Shown one piece after another: positions 5,534 through 6,021 of a DNA stretch of 6,021 nucleotides (positions are counted from its first letter, which is position 1; the number at the start of each line of letters is the position of its first letter). The stretch is from CAZLGC01 sp964559275 (GTDB lineage: Bacteria > Patescibacteriota > CALEFQ01): positions 1 through 6,021 of the forward strand of contig CAZLGC010000052.1 of the NCBI GenBank assembly GCA_964559275.1. Direction: 5' to 3'. The notes below the pieces were generated by a model. The model ran no database searches. It was not told the origin of the DNA and worked only from the letters and a program-made list of their open reading frames with translations. The position numbers were made by a program, and so were the translations under genes.

Positions 5534-5940
5534 TGAAATACTTTCGAACCATCTACACAGTTTGGCTCCGGGAAATGCGCCGGTTTTGGCGGGACCGCTC
5601 TCGCCTGATCGGTAATTTGGCTATGCCGTTTATGTTCCTAGCGTTTTTGGGGGTGGGCTTCAATTCTAGCTTCTCCATCCCGGGTCTGGAGGGTGGCTAT
5701 ATTGGTTACTTGGCGCCGGGAATCATCGGGATGTCTTTGATGTTCACCGCTATCTTCACTGGCATCTCGGTCATTTTTGATAAGCAGTTCGGTTTTCTGC
5801 GGGAGATGCTGGTGGCACCGGCTTCCCGCTGGAGTATTGTCGGCGGCAAGATTCTGGGAAGCTCAACCATAACTCTGATTAGCGGTTTTATGATCTTAGG
5901 TATTGCATTTCTACTAATTAGTTTTATGCTATCAAGATAA
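5533..5940 (+). CDS. ABC-2 permease, truncated to its N-terminal half
   Basis: The membrane partner of the preceding ATPase has only 135 residues, against roughly 250-270 for the family. It has the expected amphipathic start (TVWLREMRRFWRDRSRL), TM1 at about 25-43, TM2 at about 57-81, the conserved cytoplasmic FDKQFGFLREMLVAPASR (82-99), and a third hydrophobic stretch at about 105-133, then a TAA stop. The last three TM helices are missing. Codon use changes near residue 120: the last 15 codons favour TTA, CTA, TCA and AGA, which are uncommon in the first part, and G+C falls from about 52% (5821-5880) to about 28% (5881-5940). The final 10-15 residues are therefore probably not native permease sequence. 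The likeliest reading is a gene interrupted by inserted DNA; an assembly join or chimera is the alternative. If truncated, the exporter is probably non-functional unless the remainder lies beyond the window. Confidence 0.82.
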   Translation: MKYFRTIYTVWLREMRRFWRDRSRLIGNLAMPFMFLAFLGVGFNSSFSIPGLEGGYIGYLAPGIIGMSLMFTAIFTGISVIFDKQFGFLREMLVAPASRWSIVGGKILGSSTITLISGFMILGIAFLLISFMLSR

Positions 5941-6021
5941 AAAACTTTATAAATAATCAAAATAATATATAAAGAATATGATTAATAACTCAAATCAAAA
6001 TTTGTATTTTGGATCACAACT
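5892..6021. other. AT-rich segment, possible inserted element or chimeric junction
   Basis: From about 5890 the base composition changes abruptly, and 5941-6021 contains only 13 G or C in 81 bases. The change coincides with the point where the permease stops resembling its family. A 7-base inverted repeat (CTTTATA at 5945-5951, TATAAAG at 5968-5974) lies within it, but such repeats are easily met by chance in AT-rich DNA. No transposase, intron 5' motif (GTGYG) or target duplication can be seen, because the other end is outside the window. Confidence 0.55.
5978..6021 (+). CDS. Possible start of an unidentified gene, 5' end only
   Basis: An ATG at 5978 opens a frame that runs off the window after 14 codons (MINNSNQNLYFGSQ). 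AAAGA, four bases upstream, is a weak ribosome binding match. The Asn-rich, AT-driven codon use is unlike all other genes here. It is far too short to identify, and could be chance in AT-rich DNA or the first gene of an inserted element. Confidence 0.3.
   Translation, partial: MINNSNQNLYFGSQ

Noticed and set aside
5945..5974. 7-base inverted repeat as transposon end or terminator
   Set aside because: CTTTATA/TATAAAG is almost all A-T, has a 16-base loop and no U tract; it is expected by chance at this composition.

Overview
The window is about half G+C over most of its length and looks like ordinary bacterial chromosome, apart from a sharply AT-rich right end. The gene set is a small tandem zinc-ribbon protein with CxxC-x18-CxxC units, a zinc-ribbon/poly-proline/single-TM/C-terminal-domain protein, a large secreted NHL-repeat protein, a tail-fibre-like surface protein and a DrrA/DrrB-type ABC exporter. 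This mix is often seen in uncultivated Patescibacteria (CPR) genomes, so I lean that way. That is inference from gene style; there is no rRNA or other marker gene here. The standard code fits all genes (no internal in-frame TGA).

Layout: (1) 1-623, the 3' end of a gene for a secreted or phage-fibre-like protein. (2) 634-1500, a membrane protein with a cytoplasmic-type zinc ribbon, a long Pro-rich linker, one TM helix, a Thr-Pro linker and a small outer domain. Its Thr-Pro linker DNA forms a perfect four-run G-quadruplex motif on the template strand. (3) 1512-1545, a bidirectional hairpin terminator shared with the convergent gene that follows. (4) 1564-1911, minus strand, a two-unit zinc-ribbon protein with a good promoter. 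(5) 1912-2015, a divergent intergenic region with a dyad. (6) 2016-2387, a single-domain cupin with a strong Shine-Dalgarno. (7) 2386-2417, a second bidirectional hairpin terminator. (8) 2436-4418, minus strand, an exported protein with about twelve NHL-type blades. (9) 4419-4537, a compact divergent promoter region in which the two -35 boxes overlap. (10) 4538-5533 and 5533-5940, an ABC exporter ATPase overlapping by one base with a permease that stops at about half the normal length. (11) About 5890-6021, an AT-rich tail (about 16% G+C after 5941) that probably marks inserted or unrelated DNA, and which may hold the start of another gene.

The genes do not form one evident pathway. A common theme is the cell envelope: a surface fibre, a membrane-anchored zinc-ribbon protein, a secreted propeller and an exporter. 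The two plus-strand genes on the left may be co-transcribed (10-base gap), and the ABC genes are clearly one operon. I see no convincing undescribed system; the most informative anomalies are the broken permease with its compositional junction, the G-quadruplex motif, and the compact divergent control regions.
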